From Euryarchaeota archaeon UBA181 (GTDB taxonomy: Archaea; Thermoplasmatota; Poseidoniia; Poseidoniales; Thalassarchaeaceae): 26,574 bases of DNA. The notes below the pieces were generated by a model. It was not told the origin of the DNA. It did not search any database and was given only the letters and a program-made list of their open reading frames with translations. The stretch covers positions 8,861 to 35,434 of the forward strand of contig DALI01000072.1 in assembly GCA_002496725.1 (NCBI GenBank), given 5' to 3'. Made by a program: the position numbers and the translations under genes. Below, in pieces: positions 24,824 to 26,574 of the stretch; positions within the stretch are counted from its first letter, which is position 1, and every line of letters begins with the position of its first letter.

Positions 24824-25633
24824 ATGAGTGATTTTATGGCTCCAAGGATTAATCTCGAGGAGTTCCTTCTGACTGAGAAAGAGAGGGTATCTTTGGAATC
24901 TCCAATCTATAAGGGATTCTCCTTTCTAGTAGACATACTAGTGGAATCCGATTCATGGGAGCGTGGGCCGGTTCCCGGGCAAATCTCCTTCGAGTATTCA
25001 CCCCAGTCTCATCTAATAGAGAATTACTTATCCCTTGAAGATGAAGATCTCGAACCTGTTGGAAAGATGGACATCAAGATATCACTCCAGCCAGTAAATG
25101 TGGTACTTGATCTACGGGCCACACTCGGTAAGAATTTCTTGAATAACAGAGACCGTCATTTGGAGGTAATCGTGTCTTCCAAGTCTACTGGTAGGTCTAC
25201 GAATGCGTGCATTGTCGGTAGCGGCTCTACCAAGGACGCACCGATAACCGATGACTGCGCCTCCTTCATTCTATGGGCACTATCAGGCTTTATGAGTCCA
25301 CCTTATTCACTAATTATGGCGATAATAGAAGTCACTGACTCAGAGGAATATGATAATTTCAGAGCTAGGAGGCTTGATAATCTCCAAAATAGAAGATTAT
25401 TACGTCTACGTACTGAGCTTTTACGTCAGACCGAGATAGAAAGAAGAAGGAATTTCGAGTACAGCTTAGAGGTTAATATCTCTAGGTTGATCGGGATGAC
25501 TTGGGCCGAGCTCGCTCAGGAGCATAGGGACAGTGGTGTGCCCAATGATAGACTGGGAGAGGAGTTGTACAGGTACAGAGAGAACCTCCTATCTCCAATG
25601 ATCGATGATAATGACTTATTTTTAAATTTATAA
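24824..25633 (+). CDS. Putative E2-like protein 2, paralogue of the preceding gene
   Basis: A 269-residue protein starting one base after the previous stop, with GGAGGTGG (24810-24817) six bases upstream, so it is translationally linked. Residues around HLEVIVSSKSTGRSTNACIV align without gaps to RVEVHPRGNWVQWHGNACIQ of the upstream protein. The following PITDDCASFILWALSGF aligns with VPASDVIASIVLALLSDE after a two-residue gap. Cys129 is thus equivalent to the upstream Cys115, but the His-Pro pair is absent. The C-terminal ~90 residues are charged and helical (Arg/Leu/Glu-rich, perhaps coiled coil). It may be a diverged or non-catalytic E2-like partner, analogous to E2/UEV pairs, which is inference. 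A weaker copy of the promoter-like repeat lies inside it. Confidence 0.45.
   Translation: MSDFMAPRINLEEFLLTEKERVSLESPIYKGFSFLVDILVESDSWERGPVPGQISFEYSPQSHLIENYLSLEDEDLEPVGKMDIKISLQPVNVVLDLRATLGKNFLNNRDRHLEVIVSSKSTGRSTNACIVGSGSTKDAPITDDCASFILWALSGFMSPPYSLIMAIIEVTDSEEYDNFRARRLDNLQNRRLLRLRTELLRQTEIERRRNFEYSLEVNISRLIGMTWAELAQEHRDSGVPNDRLGEELYRYRENLLSPMIDDNDLFLNL
25314..25333 (+). promoter_or_regulatory. Weak internal copy of the promoter-like repeat
   Basis: TTATGGCGATAATAGAAGTC matches the 20-bp repeat at 15 of 20 positions, including all of ATAATAGA, on the same strand, but two of the mismatches fall in the otherwise invariant TTGCCATA block. It lies inside the second E2-like gene. It could be a weak internal promoter feeding the Ub-like unit, or chance. 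Confidence 0.2.
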
Positions 25634-25637
25634 CCTG

Positions 25638-25657
25638 TTATTGCCATAATAGAGGCA
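25638..25657 (+). promoter_or_regulatory. Candidate cognate promoter of the single-subunit RNA polymerase, copy 3
   Basis: TTATTGCCATAATAGAGGCA begins four bases after the stop of the second E2-like gene and is identical to the copy at 23725. Predicted start is G25652, which would give an RNA beginning GAGGCAUAG. Just upstream, TTTAAATTTATAA (25621-25633) could be a host TATA box at suitable spacing, so recognition by the host polymerase plus an operator role for the repeat cannot be excluded. It heads the unit with the ubiquitin-like protein. Confidence 0.6.
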
Positions 25658-25665
25658 TAGAATAT

Positions 25666-25740
25666 ATGTTAGGAACATTTTGGCAAATAATAACGCCTTG
25701 GAACTGGACAAAAACAGGAACAGGTAACGACGACGTATAA
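25666..25740 (+). CDS. Possible 24-residue leader peptide after promoter copy 3
   Basis: ATG 25666 lies eight bases after the repeat; the frame encodes MLGTFWQIITPWNWTKTGTG plus NDDV and stops at 25738-25740. GAGG at 25652-25655 is ten bases upstream. Like the 43-residue frame after copy 2, it is a short hydrophobic/aromatic product in first position of a unit with an acidic end. It is too short for composition to prove coding; the parallel placement is the main support. Confidence 0.25.
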   Translation: MLGTFWQIITPWNWTKTGTGNDDV

Positions 25741-25805
25741 CCAGTCTAGGTTGCGCCCGACCTTGAGAGGGCAGAAAGAGAACGAATAGAAATTGAGGTG
25801 AATGA

Positions 25806-26027
25806 ATGTCAGAAATAAAAACGACGATAATGATAGCGGACAAGACCGGACACACGACCATGTCACTGACTCAGAAGGAGGCAATGGCCCTCCCTGAGGT
25901 CACAGACAGTGGGCACTGGATCTTTGCAGGTGGCCGAATGATGCAACCACAGCAGCTACAGGAAGCTGACTGGGGCGCAATAGGCACAGTGAGGATAGTT
26001 CCAGGACTTGTCGGTGGCCACTACTAG
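25806..26027 (+). CDS. Ubiquitin-like protein with C-terminal Gly-Gly-His-Tyr
   Basis: A 73-residue beta-grasp protein. The last 34 residues before the tail align with ubiquitin without gaps: WIFAGGRMMQPQQLQEAD then WGAIGTVRIVPGLVGG, against LIFAGKQLEDGRTLSDYN then IQKESTLHLVLRLRGG. Shared are IFAG, the Leu after the loop, the Thr and Val of the last strand, the penultimate Leu and the Gly-Gly. The N-terminus (TTIMIADKTGHTTMSLT) fits the first beta hairpin; the central helix region is shortened. Gly-Gly (70-71) is followed by His-Tyr, so conjugation would need a peptidase to expose the diglycine, as with SUMO or ubiquitin precursors. ATG 25806 has GAGGTG at 25795-25800, spacing five. With two E2-like genes upstream it suggests a conjugation pathway; a pure sulfur-carrier role is the alternative. 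Confidence 0.7.
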   Translation: MSEIKTTIMIADKTGHTTMSLTQKEAMALPEVTDSGHWIFAGGRMMQPQQLQEADWGAIGTVRIVPGLVGGHY

Positions 26028-26062
26028 TCACAACAGCCCAATAGGGCCCGGATAAACGAAAA

Positions 26063-26091
26063 CCGGTCACGGGGAAGAACCTCGTGACCGG
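26063..26091 (+). terminator. Strong RNA hairpin between the Ub-like and zinc-finger genes
   Basis: CCGGTCACG (26063-26071) and CGTGACCGG (26083-26091) are perfect complements, and three more pairs (one G-U) close the stem to 12 bp around a five-base AAGAA loop. No T-run follows, so it is not a typical intrinsic terminator. It could be a processing site, an mRNA-stability element protecting the Ub-like message, or an attenuator lowering downstream expression. T7-type polymerases do respond to hairpins, but the T7 terminator has a U-tract. Confidence 0.4.
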
Positions 26092-26120
26092 CCAACACCA
26101 GATAAAAAAGAGGAATCAAA

Positions 26121-26525
26121 ATGAAGAATAATGAAAGAATTACGATGAGAGAACGAACACTTAGGCACAGATCTGTACATCCACGAGATAGGATATCTTT
26201 CGGAGAGATGCCCATTCCAGAGAATGACGAGTTGAGCAAATCATCGCTCAGAGAGGGGGCGATTTCCCCAACCCTTGAACAAATAATGATGCCCGATCAT
26301 TCAAGAAGAAGATTATCCAAACCTAACAGGATAAGAGCTTGCAGATGTGGCAAGAGTAATGGAATGGGGAAATGCAAAACATGCGGTAAGTGGATTTGCA
26401 GAAAGTGCAGAATTGTCGAAAGTTGCCACACTAAGAAATACTCGCACGGTTATCACGGGCAACCATATTCAGGAAGTAAATCAAGAGCGACCATACATAC
26501 TTGGGGCGGGAACAGGACAAACTAA
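26121..26525 (+). CDS. Cys/His-rich zinc-finger protein, possibly RING/treble-clef type
   Basis: A 134-residue protein with start ATG 26121 and GAGGA six bases upstream. The first ~70 residues are basic, polar and probably disordered. From about residue 73 come ACRCGKSNGMGKCKTCGKW and then ICRKCRIVESCH followed by two more His (KKYSHGYH). The pattern C-x-C-x8-C-x2-C-x4-C-x2-C-x5-C-H provides enough ligands for two zinc ions; the CxxC-x4-CxxC core is seen in RING2/IBR, FYVE and other treble-clef fingers. In this neighbourhood an E3-like adaptor is tempting, but a DNA- or RNA-binding finger is equally possible. The C-terminal ~25 residues are Gly/Ser/Arg-rich. Confidence 0.6.
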   Translation: MKNNERITMRERTLRHRSVHPRDRISFGEMPIPENDELSKSSLREGAISPTLEQIMMPDHSRRRLSKPNRIRACRCGKSNGMGKCKTCGKWICRKCRIVESCHTKKYSHGYHGQPYSGSKSRATIHTWGGNRTN

Positions 26526-26538
26526 TCGAGGAAAGAAA

Positions 26539-26574
26539 ATGAGTGAAGAGATAATAGATGAAGGAAGAAGAATA
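26539..26574 (+). CDS. Start of a further gene, cut by the right edge
   Basis: ATG 26539 is preceded by GAGGA (26528-26532) with the same six-base spacing seen for the other genes of this region. The twelve visible codons read MSEEIIDEGRRRI minus the last uncertain context, an acidic-then-basic helix-like start. It is probably the next gene of the Ub-like unit; nothing more can be said. An E1-like or JAMM-peptidase gene could lie here or beyond. Confidence 0.45.
   Translation, partial: MSEEIIDEGRRI

Noticed and set aside
23725..25657. The 20-bp repeat as direct-repeat target-site duplication of a mobile element
   Set aside because: A third, diverged copy precedes the polymerase gene, all copies sit at starts of transcription units in one orientation, and the genes between them are co-directional parts of the same block, so a regulatory role fits better.
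25802..25895. Alternative frame from ATG 25802
   Set aside because: It is only one base after the Shine-Dalgarno sequence and stops after about 31 codons, whereas the ATG at 25806 has proper spacing and yields the ubiquitin-like protein.
19554..26574. CRISPR array, integrase or transposase
   Set aside because: The only repeated unit is the 20-bp motif, far apart and without regular spacers. No tyrosine or serine recombinase motif or DDE transposase was recognised in any frame.

Overview
The window looks like a chromosomal segment of a marine euryarchaeon, probably Marine Group II (Poseidoniales) or a close relative. Archaeal information-processing genes (PCNA, transcription factor S, Nop5 plus fibrillarin, a TBP-fold protein, a degenerate EF-Tu-like protein, tRNA-Gly) are mixed with genes of bacterial type (MutM/Fpg, an IcmF-type fused acyl-CoA mutase, a MIP channel, CrcB, an ABC exporter). 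The lineage is inferred from gene content, not from a marker phylogeny.

Positions 1-19553 are ordinary chromosome. From left to right: a partial membrane protein cut by the left edge, a P-loop-less EF-Tu-like protein and a hotdog thioesterase (all minus); then on plus an unknown protein, a TBP-fold protein and a TatD-type hydrolase that are almost contiguous; a small minus-strand membrane protein; tRNA-Gly(UCC); an ABC exporter followed by an FGE-sulfatase-like membrane protein and a small unknown protein; a minus-strand run of CrcB, TFS, PCNA and a family 2 glycosyltransferase; the Nop5-fibrillarin pair of the C/D-box RNA methylation complex; a DUF4190-like membrane protein; MutM; an unknown protein; a MIP channel; and the 1083-residue IcmF mutase.

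From about 19600 to the right edge the content changes completely. The first gene (19656-23717) encodes a 1353-residue single-subunit RNA polymerase of the T7/mitochondrial family with all catalytic motifs intact. A 20-bp sequence, TTATTGCCATAATAGAGGCA, occurs identically in the two longer intergenic gaps of this region (23725 and 25638), and a 13-of-15 match to its first part lies just before the polymerase start codon (19637). These are good candidates for the polymerase's own promoters. They divide the region into transcription units: the polymerase; a unit with a 43-residue membrane micro-protein and two paralogous proteins that resemble ubiquitin-conjugating (E2) enzymes around a shared Asn-Ala-Cys-Ile motif; and a unit with a possible 24-residue peptide, a clear ubiquitin-like protein ending Gly-Gly-His-Tyr, a Cys-rich zinc-finger protein, and a gene that runs off the right edge.

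My working model is a mobile or viral element in an archaeal genome that carries its own phage-type RNA polymerase and promoters and uses them to express a ubiquitin-like conjugation cassette. The polymerase is certain at family level. The Ub-like call is strong, the E2-like calls are moderate, and the promoter role and the link between the parts are inference. No integrase, att site, E1-like enzyme or deubiquitinase is visible; the last two could lie beyond the right edge.
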